A stretch of DNA of 64,000 bases from Cepaea nemoralis (lineage: Eukaryota > Mollusca > Gastropoda > Stylommatophora > Helicidae), in contig JACEFZ010014444.1 of the NCBI GenBank assembly GCA_014155875.1, positions 1 through 64,000 on the forward strand, given 5' to 3'. A program made the position numbers and the translations under genes. Shown here piece after piece: positions 31,003-43,615 of the stretch. The notes beneath the pieces were generated by a model. The model was given only the letters and a program-made list of their open reading frames with translations, was not told the DNA's origin and did no database searches. Within the stretch, counting starts at the first letter, position 1; every line of letters starts with the position of its first letter.

Positions 31003-34000
31003 GTGAGCCTCAGTGTTTCCCTTACTGTCTGTCACTAAAACAAGTTGGTGACATAGTGGCCATCAAGTGGCCTACCGATATAACGGCCTGTGTTGTTGTT
31101 ATTGATACTGTTGTTGACTCTTGTTTTACGTCAACAATTGAGTGTTGGTGGTGACTTGATCTCATCCCTGTAGGCAAGCAGTCCGCACATCACCATGTAG
31201 ATGTTGGTGCCAATAGTCTGCTATCATCCTGGGGAATTGCCAGGATTCTCTTGCAGCCTTACAGTTTGCAAAATGTGTAGTATCACCATGTAGATGTTGG
31301 TGCTGATAGATTGCTATCATCCTGGGGAATAGCCAGGATTCTCTTGCAAAGTTTGTAGTCTTTCACAGGCTTAATCACAGTGGAGACTATACGTGCTCCA
31401 CCCTTTGTTAATCAGGATTGTGTATGCCAGGTTGTCCTCCAGGGAGGTGAAGCGAGGTCTTAGTCTGTATTAACAGAAAACCTGGCACCTTAGGGCTTCT
31501 GCTTGTGGCAAACACACAACATCCACTGCATAGTGAAATTATGGAGGTGAAAGGCAGCAGGTTAAAAAAAGAGGACGGTCGTGGATGGGTCAAGCTGAAG
31601 ACATTCTTCAACAGGTGTGTTCACTTGAGGACTTAGAACCTGGCGAGGAATGGGTACAAGTGCCAACAGATTTCTGCACATCCTTTTCAGTTTGCATCCA
31701 ACTAGACAGAAAATGCAGACAAGAAAACCCGGCAGCTGTGGAGGCGGAAGTACAAGAGTTGATTTTCGAGAATTCGCTAGACGATGATGCTGCCATTTAC
31801 ACAGATGGGTCTGTCGTCCGACATGTGAGAAGCTCATGGGCCTTTACGGCTCAGGCCGGAGGGAAAATTGTGAAGGAGGACTCTGGTGCTTTTGCTGAGA
31901 CCACAAGTAGCCTGACTATGGAAGTCATGGCAGTAAGTAAAGCAATAACATGGATCGAGACACAGACATTCACTAGGGCATGTTTCCTTAGCAACTCAAT
32001 GAACATACTCAAGAGGATAGAGATGGGGGGATCTGAAGAGAATGGTTGCTGTCTCTGGAGCGGTCTCGGCTGGCAAAGATTAGTTTCATCTTCATGCCAG
32101 GGCATGCGGGAGTACAAGGAAATGAGCTGGTTGACTACTGTGAAGGGCGGCCGCGCCATGGACCAGGCTGACATTCTGAATGCTCTACGAGAAGTAAGAC
32201 TTGCGAGAAATGCAACTTCCTTCTTCGATGATGAAACCATCAACTGCCTTCCTCAAGTTCCCATCAATGATACACTTGATGACCTACCAACCATAGTGGA
32301 AGTAAACAAAGCCATCCAGCAACTCTCCAGCGGCAAGGCACCTGGTCCAGACTCCATCCCGGCAGAGATATACAAGGCAGGTGGGCCGGTCCTAACAGAG
32401 CAGCTTCACCAAGTCTTTACAAACATATGGGTGAACGAGACCATGCCACAAGATTTCAAGGATGCGTCAATAGTCCACCTTTACAAACGAAAAGGAAACC
32501 GCCAATCCCGTGACAACCACCGAGGCATCTCCTTGCTTTCAATTGCAGGGAAGATACTAGAATTCTTCTCAATCGCCTCACGGCCCATCTCGATCAATGT
32601 CTTCTTCCTGAGAGTCAATGTGGTTTCAGAAAAGAACGTGGAACTGTTGACATGATTTTCGCTGCAAGGCAGCTGCAAGAGAAATGTCAGGAACAGAACT
32701 CTGAAATGTTCTCCACTTTCATTGACCTTACCAAGGCTTTTGATACAGTCAGCAGAGAAGGACTGTGGAAGATTATGGCAAAATATGGCTGTCCACGAAA
32801 GTTTGTCCAAATAGTGCAGCTATTTCATGATGGCATGCAGGCAAGAGTACAGGAAAATGGTGAACTGTCTGAGCCCTTTCCTGTCACCAATGGAGTGAAG
32901 CAAGGATGTGTCCTGGCACCAACACTGTTCAGCCTCATGTTTTCAGCTATGTTGACGAATGCCTTCGAGAATAACGACATTGGAATAGACATCAACTACC
33001 ACATGGATGGAAATTTATTCAATCTCAGATGGCTGAAAGCTAAAACCAAAATTAACAGCGACACCGTCAGAGAGCTCCTGTTTGCTGATGATTGTGCTCT
33101 ATACGCCAACTCAGGTGCGGACATGCAACATAATGTTTCAGCTTTCTCACATGCCTGTGCCAACTTTGGGCTCAATATCAATTTGGAAAAGACTGTAGTT
33201 ATGTACCAACCAGCTCCAGGGAATAATCACACTGTGCCGAATATCAAAGTGAATGGTCATAGTCTAAGTTTTGTGGACAAATTCACCTATCTTGGCAGCA
33301 CTGTGTCACAAGCTGCCACAATTGATGATGAAGTGAATGCAAAAATCTCCAAGGCCAGCACGGCCTTTGGCAGACTGTACAAGAATGTATGGGACACAAA
33401 TGGAATAAGCCTGCAAACAAAGCTGAAAGTCTACAAAGCAGTTGTATTATCCACACTGCTATATGCTTGTGAAACCTGGACTGTTTATCAGCGACACGCT
33501 AGGAAATTAAACCACTTCCACACAGTCTGCCTTAGGAAGTTACTGAAGATTAAATGGCAAGACAAGATCCCAGACACTGAAGTCCTAGAAAGAGCGTCCA
33601 TGCCTAGTATCCACACTCTACTAATGAAGAATCACATTCGCTGGGGGTCTGTGCAGATAGGGTGTTGCACCAAGTGCAGCTTAGGGCATGTTATATAGTC
33701 TGTTACTTGTTTGAAACTCATGACAGGGACATTTTTACAATCCATCCATCATGTGCCATGCTGGTAAGCGTAGGCGGTCATGATTCGCCATGTTACACTA
33801 TCACCAGAGTTGTGGATCAGCTCAGTGTTCTTGTCTCGACCATGCCACATGGCCAAGCCATCCAGATATTTACTTCTCTGTCTTCCCCTTGTTCTCTTCC
33901 CCTCGATCTTGCCAGTTGTCACCAAGTTCTCCAGTTTATTTCTTCTCATAACATGCCCAAAAAATTTTGACTGTCTACATCTAATTTCTTTAATCAATTT

Positions 34001-37000
34001 ATGATATTCATTTGTTTCTTGTAGTACTTGGTCTATATATCAGAAAGAATCATAACAGTGAGAATAAAAGAACAAACAATTACAACATATGTACAAATAT
34101 ACGCACCATATAATACAAACAATAATGAGCAATAATGCGAGGAATTCTACAAAGACATCCATGACATGCTAAATAAAATAGATAAGCAGGACATCATAGT
34201 TATGGGTGTCTTCAATGCAAGACTAGGACACAACAGAGCGGGCATAGAAAAACATCTTGGAGCATTTGGAGACCAACATAATGAAAAAAATGATAATGGA
34301 AGTAGACCGATAGAGCTGTGCAGCCAACATGACCTCTATATAACAACACATTCTATAAACATACTCATAAATATACACCTGGTGTAAATGGAACGATCTA
34401 GATACTAAAAGCCAAATTGATTTTATATTAACAAGAAATACCAGAAAGAGAAATATATTAGATGCAAGGGCAGTGCACAATCTTAAGTATAAACACAGAC
34501 CACAAAGCAGTCATTGCCACAATAAGAATCATCCATAGAAGAAAGCAAAGACCAGGAAAATACATGCCATGCGAATCAGTAAACTTTAAAAACCTCAAAG
34601 ACGAGGCAGTGAGGGAAAATTATCAGAAAGAACTAACTGAAATCTTTGTAAAATATCCTATAGAAAGAAAGACAGTGGAAGAAGAATGGAAGATGTTCAA
34701 ATCAAGCATTTTAAATACTGCAAAAATAACATGTGGAACCACGAAAAAACGCAAATCACGGATAATGAAAATAACGGGTTGGTGGAACGCAGAAGTAAAG
34801 AAAGCTGTAAAAGACAAAAAGGACAAATATAAAAAGTGGTCGAAGAGCAAACAGGAATACGATTACATAGAATATAGAATAGCGAGAAGACACGTGAATA
34901 GAATAGTAAAGAGAGAAAAACATAAAGACTGGGAGGAGTATGGAGAAATCCTAAATAAAAACTACAAGGCGGCAACTATAAACTTCTACAAAACGATAAG
35001 TACAATGAAAACCAGAGGAGAACCCTTTGACCCAACCGAAATAATTAACAGCGAAAATGGAGAACCAGTAAGTGAACAAAAACAAATCCTAATAAGATGG
35101 AAACAGTACTTCGATTAAATTCTCAACATCCCATCAGATGTCACAGGAATTCTAGAAACCAACACAGATGCCATCGAAGAACTAGAACCAGACATTCTGA
35201 AAGAAGAAATTATAGAAGCCATTAGATTAGCCGCATTGAACAAATCACCAGGACAAGATGAAATATCAAATGAACTAATTAAAGCAGCAAGAGAAGTAGG
35301 AACAGCATGGCTATATAGACTATTCAACCATGTTTGGGTAGAACAACAGACACCACGAGACTGGGGAAATGCCATAATTATCCTAATTTGGAAAAACAAA
35401 GGCAGCAAAAGAGACTACACACCTTACAGAGGCATTTCACTGTTGAGTCATACTGGGAAAATATTTTGAAAAATTCTTGAGAAAAGATTACGAACTATTA
35501 TAGAACCCCAACTAAGTGAAACACAACTTGGATTTAGGAAAAACAAGGATGCACAGATGCCACTTTTGCTCTTAGACAACTTATAGAAAAATCTATTGAA
35601 TGTATTTAAACACTCTACTTAGCCTTTGTCGACCAAGAAATGGCATTTGATAGAGTAGATAGAAACAAGCTGTGGGAAATCCTTAAACAATATGGAGTGA
35701 GTACACATCTAACAAACCTATGTAGAAGCTTATACAACAACAGTGAATGCATAGTGAGAGCAACTGGAGGACACCTGGAACCCTTCACCATAATATCTGG
35801 AGTACGACAAGGTTGTGTCCTGTCCCCTCTCTTGTTCATAACATATATAAACAACATATGTTTTAGGAGGATGGATGATGGTAGAATACCAAAGGATATC
35901 TTTTTTGGTGAATTACAGATGGGTAAGAGATCTCAGGGTCGGCCTCTACTACGATACAAAGATGTGTGTAAGCGCGACATGATTGATACAGGCATTGATA
36001 ATGCACATTGGGAGCAAGTCGCCGCTGAACATGTTGCATGGAGGGTAAACGTCAGAAATGGAATAAAGTCAAAGGAGAAAATTATTGCAGAAAAGTCACA
36101 CACCAAGCGTTTGAGACGTAAGATGGTGCATGATGGTGGAAATGACCATGTGTTCACATGCACCCACTGTGAACGGACATTTACAGCGCAAATTGGCCTT
36201 ATCAGTCACACTCGATACCGCCATAGTTAAAAGTTATTATGCCTTTTTAGAGCACAAACTATCGTCTGTCAAGACGGCAAGGTGCCAATGAGATGTAAAG
36301 ACACCAGCCAAACAGAGACCGCAAGAACACAGCATAATGATAACACAGAAGAAGAACCATCTGCAAATCTAACCATTAGAGATATCCTGTTTGCAGACGA
36401 CCAAGCACTAATAGCAAAATCAGAAGCTGAATTACAAGACCACATGAATAGTGTAAACTAAATGTGTAAGGAACATAACATGAAAATTAGCACAAGTAAA
36501 ACAAGAGGTAATGACTATCACTAAAGAAGAAAAAGCAACAATGATTTACCTAAACGGACATTCCTTGAAACAAGTAAAGAGTTTCAAGTACCTAGGAAGT
36601 ATAATATCATCAAATGGCAAATCAGAAGACGAGATCGAAAATAGATGCAACAAGGCAAACCAACTCATTGACAAATGGCACCAATACTAAAGAACAAACA
36701 AGTATCAATAACTACTAAGAAAGCACTTTACAACACAATCTTCCTACTAATTCTATGTTACCAATGCCAAACCTGGACAATGACAGAAAAAGAGAAAAGA
36801 AAAATCACAACAGAAATGAGATTCCTGAGAAGAATACTCGTGTATCAAGAAGAGATAAAATCAGAAATGAAGAAATCAGGACTAAAGTGGGGTTATAGTT
36901 GCACTAGATTTTATTAGAAGGCAGCAAGTCAAGTGGTTTGGCCATGCAAGTAGGTTACCAACTAACAGTATACCACAACAAGCAGTGATGTACAGACCAG

Positions 37001-40000
37001 AGGGAAACAGAGGAAGAGGCTGAACACATAAACGATGGACACAGGGAATAACAGAGTCCATGGGAATATCGATACACGAAGCCCATAAGTGGGCACTCTC
37101 CCGCTGTTTATACTTCACCTTGACACCGCAAGGTACAAAAGGAACATGATGAGATGAGATGAGTACTTGGTCATTGGTTTTTCTGTCTGTCCATGGTATT
37201 CTTTGCATTCTCCTCAGAAACCACATTTCCACAGCCATAAGATGTTTTTCAGTTTGACTGCTCAGTGTCCAAGCTTCACATCCATACAAAAGTACAGCTT
37301 TATGTAGCACCTCTCCACTCTTTCTCTAATTTCAATTGACACCTTTTTATTGGTCAGTATGCTTTTCATCTTGTTAAAGAAACTTGTGATAGTTTAGTTT
37401 AGTCAATGGATCAACATCACGGCACACGGGTGTAACCCATAAGTGCTCCTTGCTAAAGAAAGTGCTCCTTTTGCCATGGCGATTCTTGTCCTTTTCTGTT
37501 CAAAGCAGCTCCCATCAGATATTATTACTGTTCCGAGATAATTGTACAGATTCAACGTTTTTCCACAACATACTTTATATGCCTCCTGGAGTGGAGCCTC
37601 ATGTAGTGGGTGTTTTTACCACCATATACTTTCCATGCCTCATCGAGTGGACTTTTTTTGGTACCATCTTATACTTTATATGCCTCATGGAGTGGACGTT
37701 TTTTAAAATCATCATGTACTTTATATGCCTCATGGAGTGGCCTTTTTTGACACCTTATACTTTATATGCCTCATGGAGTGGACTTTTATGCCACTATATA
37801 CTTTTTAAGCCTCATGGGGTGGACTTTTTGTTTACCACCTTATACTTTATATGCCTCATGGAGTGGACTTTTTGTTTACCACCTTATACTTCATATGCCT
37901 CATGGAGTGGATTTGTTTTCCACCTTATACTTTATATGCCTCATGGAGTGGATTTTTTTTTTACCACCATATACTTTATATGCCTCATGGAGTGGACTTT
38001 TGTTTACCACCATATACTTTATATACCTCATGGAGTGGACTTTTTTTTTACTACCTAATACTTTATATGCCTCATGGAGTGGATTTTTTTTACTTCCATA
38101 TACTTTATATGTCTCATGGAGTGGACCTTTTTTTTAACCACCATGTTTCTCATGGAGTGGGAAAAGAGTCCTTAACATTACACTATACCATATTCTGTCA
38201 ACTGGCAATATTGAGGGGATTAGAACAAGTCAATACCTGGATGGCTTGGCTACATGATCACCCACGCTCATTGGCATGGCTTATGATGATGATGATGATG
38301 ATGATGATGATTCTTTATCTTACCAGCAATCAGTGACTAATATGCTTGCTTGCTTGCGTTGACTGGCTGTGAATTCCAGCGTATGCGGGAGAAAGACATC
38401 CTGTTGTCCAACATCCGTGTGATATCATACCGGACTGAGGTTTGCGTGAGCATCCGTTGTCCCAAGTCTGGCTTATTGGTGTGCAGACTGGTGGTTCCTC
38501 GCCTTGCAGGCAGATACTTTCCGACTTTGGAAGTATCAGCGATCCTACTACGCTAGCCAATGTAACAGTAAAGGGAGCTTAGGAGTTAATGGATGCTGCG
38601 CATTCATTAACTAGGGGGAAATCATTAGTTAGTGAACGTGTGTACAGAATGGGTAGACGTATCCAGGGCTTGCACACACGTCACTGGGGAGACTTGGGGA
38701 CTTGGGATTCAACTAGGAAAGATGTCGGTGTTTACCATCATCAGTCAGAGGACGTACGATTTCAATGAATAAACGAATGTTTATCTAACAGCCGAGACTT
38801 GTCCATTATATTGACACGAGCCTTCCACACACAGCTTTATCATATCATCACCACACTGTTATACAGGCTGTTTTGGTGCCGTCGACCTCAAGATTTCAAA
38901 CATGGGATGTCGCGGAGATTGTTGACTAAAGCGAAGAATTTTGTCTGCGTCTAGAGACGGATGTTATGGAAGTTCTCAAGTAAATTATAAGAGACGCAAC
39001 AACTGAAAGCCCGCCCAGGGGTAGTTGTTGTGATTTCTCAGTGTTTGTTAGGGGATTCTCAGTCAAGGTCAGAAGGTTTGATAATCTTGATTTATAGAGA
39101 CTGATAATTTTTTATATACCTGACTCACCAGTATATAGGGCCTTGATTGCTGATACACGCTGTTTCTTTTGTAAAAGTCAAGAATTGCTATTTTACATTG
39201 AAATTCATAAATGATGTAATGATGTTGTCACCACTAGATACATCTTACAACTTATAAAGTCCCGAGGTACAAGAAATAAATTATGTATACAACTGAATAA
39301 TCAGCTCCAATTGGAACCGAGAAATCTCGAGAATGATAAAATTTATGAGCACGATCTCAGCTCACTGGACTGTTGGAGGTTAAATCAAGGTCAATTTTTA
39401 CTTTCTGAAATTATCGAGTCAAGGTCGTCAACCGTCACTTCAGCTGAGTGAAGACATTAAGTCTGTTTAACTTGTCTCAAGTCAAAATTGTTTCAGTTGA
39501 ATTGAACTAACCGTTGTTGGAACGCCACATAACACGTAATGTTCCGAGTGATGAAACAGAGTGGCCATCGTCAGGCTTGAATCAATCCATTGTTGACTTG
39601 CTCGTTTTTTTTTTTTTAAACGTGTGGATGTTCCAGATGTGCTGCCGTGAAATCTGGTTTTGCTGGAACTGGTAACCGTTCTTGGTTGAAATACAGTGAA
39701 GGTGACCTTGCTTGTCTGAAGGTTAAGTCCAGAGTTTTTTAGCCAACGCTTAAGATCGATCAATTAATCAAGCAATCAATCGATCAATCAATCAAGCAAT
39801 CAATCAGTCAGTATTGTATCGAGCGTTGTAAATTTAAAGGCCAAACGAGCATAATCAGCGGCATGTAAACAACTGGAAGGAATCGACTTCGATTGAAGTG
39901 AGAAATCCAGAGGCTCTTCTTTTTCTGCTCCTTTCAAGTTTGTCGATCAGAGTCCTTTTTTTATTAAGATCCTCGATTGGAATTTTTTTCATCAAAATGG

Positions 40001-43000
40001 TCAATTAGAGTCCCTTTTGTCAGGATTCGCGATTGGAACTGGAACCTTTTTCATCAAGATCATCGCTTGGAGTCTTTTTCGTCTAGTTTAGGTAATGGAT
40101 AATTTTAGATTAATTAATTTAACAGAATATTTCTTGCTGCTTACTTTGAAATAATATTGTCTGAAAATATTTGTATATTATATTGCTTGATAATTTCCAT
40201 TATAGATTTTTAGGATGGAGCCCCAAGATTTTTCTCAGGTACTAAGTGGAGTTGGTGGAGCGATATCAAAGTTGGACGCAGTATTAAGACAGCAAAGTGT
40301 AATCAGTGATGTTGAGAGATAGTTTAAAAAATGGGTTATTTCTATTGAAAAACATGCTTATCTAGTGAACGCTACAGATGAGGATAAAAAGAATTTAGCA
40401 TATAGAACTAGTACAAGTCCAGTTTCTGACCATATAAGAAGGAAGCTAGAAGCGGGAGGAGGTGAAACCTGGGAACAATTTAAAGACGACCTCGCACGTA
40501 AATACGCGGAAATTACTGATCCACAACACGCATTCTCAGTGTTGCGACAAACGAGACAAAATACTACAGAAAGTGTACAGCTATACAGTGATAGATTAAT
40601 CAATTTAGCTGAAGAGTCATTTTTGGGACAGAATGTACGAGCTGAAGAAGTGGAACGGATGTTGGTGGGGATTTTGTTGATGGGATTAGGTCAGATGGAC
40701 TGAAATTTAAATTATTGAGAGAGAATCCTGCAAGGTTGTCACAAGCGGTAGATATCGCTATACAAGAAGAAAGCTTGAGGAGAAGGTTTAGATTGAGGGT
40801 AGGACGAGAGTTAGGTAGTAGTTCGGAAGATAGAATTGAAGAACCTATGGAAGTAGGACAGTATAGACATGAATGGAGAGGAAGACGAGGAGAAATACAG
40901 ATGGTACAAGGAAACAATAACGTATATAATCAAGGTAGAGAAGGACAAGTGAGAAATACTGTAAGAAACATGGGGGGTAACACAAATAACGCAAATGTGG
41001 TTTGTTGGGGATGCCACCAACGTGGGCACATTTTTCGCTTCTGTGGTAACAGACGTGTCCCATCGAATACACAAAATAATAGAGGTGCTCAGAATAGTAC
41101 ACAGAATAGAACTACAAATAGTAGATCAGCAAATGGGAATTATGGAGAAGTGCAGAGAAATTTTAGAAGGTCAGGAAATTAGGGAAATTGGCATCCCGCT
41201 TACTGAACAGGATCGGCAGTAGGGGGGAAAATAGTAAGATCCAAAAGATGAAGCAATGTATTAAAAACCCAAATGATGAGTATAATAGGACATTTAGAAA
41301 TAATAAACATAAGAAGTTATCTCCCCAAGTTGAGATAAAACAGTTGTCACTAAATATGGTTGATCCTAGCTCGTGTATAATAGAAATAGGGAAATATAAA
41401 GTTAGAACATTAGTTGACTCGGGAGCGCAAGTTAGCGTGATTAAAGAAACATTTTTATATCGAATGTTAAAAAATTGTAAAATATTTAGAATTCAGGAGA
41501 ATCTTCATTCGGTAACTGGACACAAATTAGAAGTGCTTGGACAAACGATGATAAATTTTAAATTAGGAGGGATAAATGTTAGGCATATGTTCCATGTGGT
41601 CAAGGATTTAAATAGAAATATGATATTGGGTAGAGATTTTTTATTGAAAAACGGAGTGAGACTTTTTTTTGATTTGCATAAATTAAAATTCCAAGGTGTT
41701 TACGTAGATTTAGAAGAGGATATGCATGTGTCGACACTAGTTAGAGTCAAAACGACCATGAATTTGAAACCACAAGATAACTTAACTTTGCTTTTATTGA
41801 GTTATCCTGAGTGTGTTTAAAATGATTCCTAGCTAGACGTTCAGTTATGGGAAAAATGAAGAGTTGATTTTGGGAACTTACAGAAGAGGTGAAACAGACG
41901 ACTTAAAGTTGAGTTGTTTAACGTATATAACCTTTATAAATAGAAATTGAGTTAAGGGGGAAGTTGTGGTGATTAGTGAAGTGATTCAGTATGTTGTAAT
42001 GGAGGAGTATAATTAAAAGTGGCTGGGGGTATCAGCAACAATTGATAATTACATGTGGCTTAGAAAGAGTTAAAAATGGGGGATTGAATTAGGGACTACA
42101 TTAGACGGTTCGTATTGTAAATACGTGGATTGAAATAGGAGCTGGGTTGAACAGCGTTTAATAGGAGAATATGGGGGGGGGGAATGCCAGGTTGAATTTT
42201 GGCATTTAAATAAAGGGACACTGGAAGAAGAAGACTGTACGTAACAGTATACTAATAATTTGGAGGTTTTGAAGGAATGGTTGAATTTGACGAGGTGTAT
42301 AATACAAAATGGTTGTAGTGTTGGATCAACTTTTTGATAACAACAATTATTATTGACGAAAATGAAGATAAATTTTAGAAACTTTATTTTTATAAAGTTT
42401 TGAGAATGCATGGGAAGAGAAATATGGTTACTTCTTACTTTTTCCTTACTTTCTATTTTTTTAAGGTGCGCACCTACCCAACCTAACTGACTTAACTAAA
42501 CTTTTCTGTCTATCCTGGAATAGCGAGAATGTGAATAAGGGAGAAAAAGATAAGGGAAATATCTTCAATTTTTGTCAATCATAATTTAGATGGACACTTT
42601 AAAAGCAGTTCGCTTATAGAGAGTTTGTAGAGAGATTTTGTGGAAACCTTTATAACGGATTTTATAGAGAGTTTTGCATTGTTGATATTGTATGAATTAT
42701 GTCTTTGCTTAGCATTTGGATATGATGAGATAGGAGGGTGAGATTTGGACTTAGGAAATATATGGGATTGTTGGGCAGGTATAATATAGAATCGTAGAGT
42801 AAAGGGGTTAAGAGTTGGGGTTGAGACTTTTTCAGGGAAAAAGTCTCCTTGAAGAAGGGGAGGAATGTAACAGTAAAGGGAGCTTAGGAGTTAATGGATG
42901 CTGCGCATTCATTAACTAGTGGGAAATCATTAGTTAGTGAACGTGTGTACACGAATGGGTAGATGTATCCAGGGCTTGCACACACGTCACTGGGGAGACT

Positions 43001-43524
43001 TGGGGACTTGGGATTCAACTAGGAAAGATGTCGGTGTTTACCATCATCAGTCAGAGGACGTACGATTTCAATGAATAAACGAATGTTTATCTAACAACCG
43101 AGACTTGTCCATTATATTGACACGAGCCTTCCACACACAGCCTTATCATATCATCACCACACTGTTATACAGGTCCCCAAAGGGACCTGTTGCCCGGGAC
43201 GCATGACTAGGATGTGTTAGTAGGTCTTGGCCAGTATAAAACCTGGCTCTGATGCCATTTGAAACACCTCCGTGCCCCAGTGACTAATATGACAAGACAG
43301 TTCTGATTTATATATTTCATTGTTATCAGTTCACGGACCACTATTCCAAGACCAAGATGCTAGCAGAGAAGAAAGTCCTGGCCGCCAATGGACAACAAAC
43401 TATGCGAGGCAAGGTGTTCAGATGTTGTGCGCTGCGGCTAGCGGGAGTGTACGGCCCAGGCGAGCAGCGGCATATACCCAGGATTGTGGTGGGTTCAGTT
43501 CATCTTTGCTGCGTACAAACGGCT

Positions 43525-43615
<91 letters not shown>

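Larger units (their letters stand above)
38561..43171 (+). mobile_element. LTR retrotransposon with gag and protease but no pol
   Basis: 4.6-kb element with two ~305-bp LTRs (38561-38865; 42866-43171) running TGTAACAG...CTGTTATACA. Next to the 5' LTR a primer-binding-site candidate TGGTGCCGTCGACC starts at 38874. Next to the 3' LTR lies a polypurine tract GAAGAAGGGGAGGAA (42851-42865). Internal coding is gag (40215-41182) and an aspartic protease (41188-41820) only. No RT, RNase H or integrase motif lies in 41821-42865 or in the 1.35-kb leader. LTRs differ by about four substitutions and one indel. No clear target duplication (GCCAA versus GGTCC). Probably Ty3/Gypsy-like; without pol this cannot be confirmed. 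Confidence 0.9.

Noticed and set aside
35640..36230. 196-residue reverse transcriptase/zinc-finger protein
   Set aside because: Accidental in-frame fusion of LINE-C and a nested LINE-2x insertion.
37450..38336. Overlapping 120-200 residue frames with YASWSG repeats
   Set aside because: Minisatellite open in three frames at once; not a protein family.
39482..39763. Minus-strand frame starting [18 protein letters not shown]
   Set aside because: The first 30 residues vaguely resemble a LINE RT thumb, but the rest does not and it lies in the leader of the LTR element; not enough to call.
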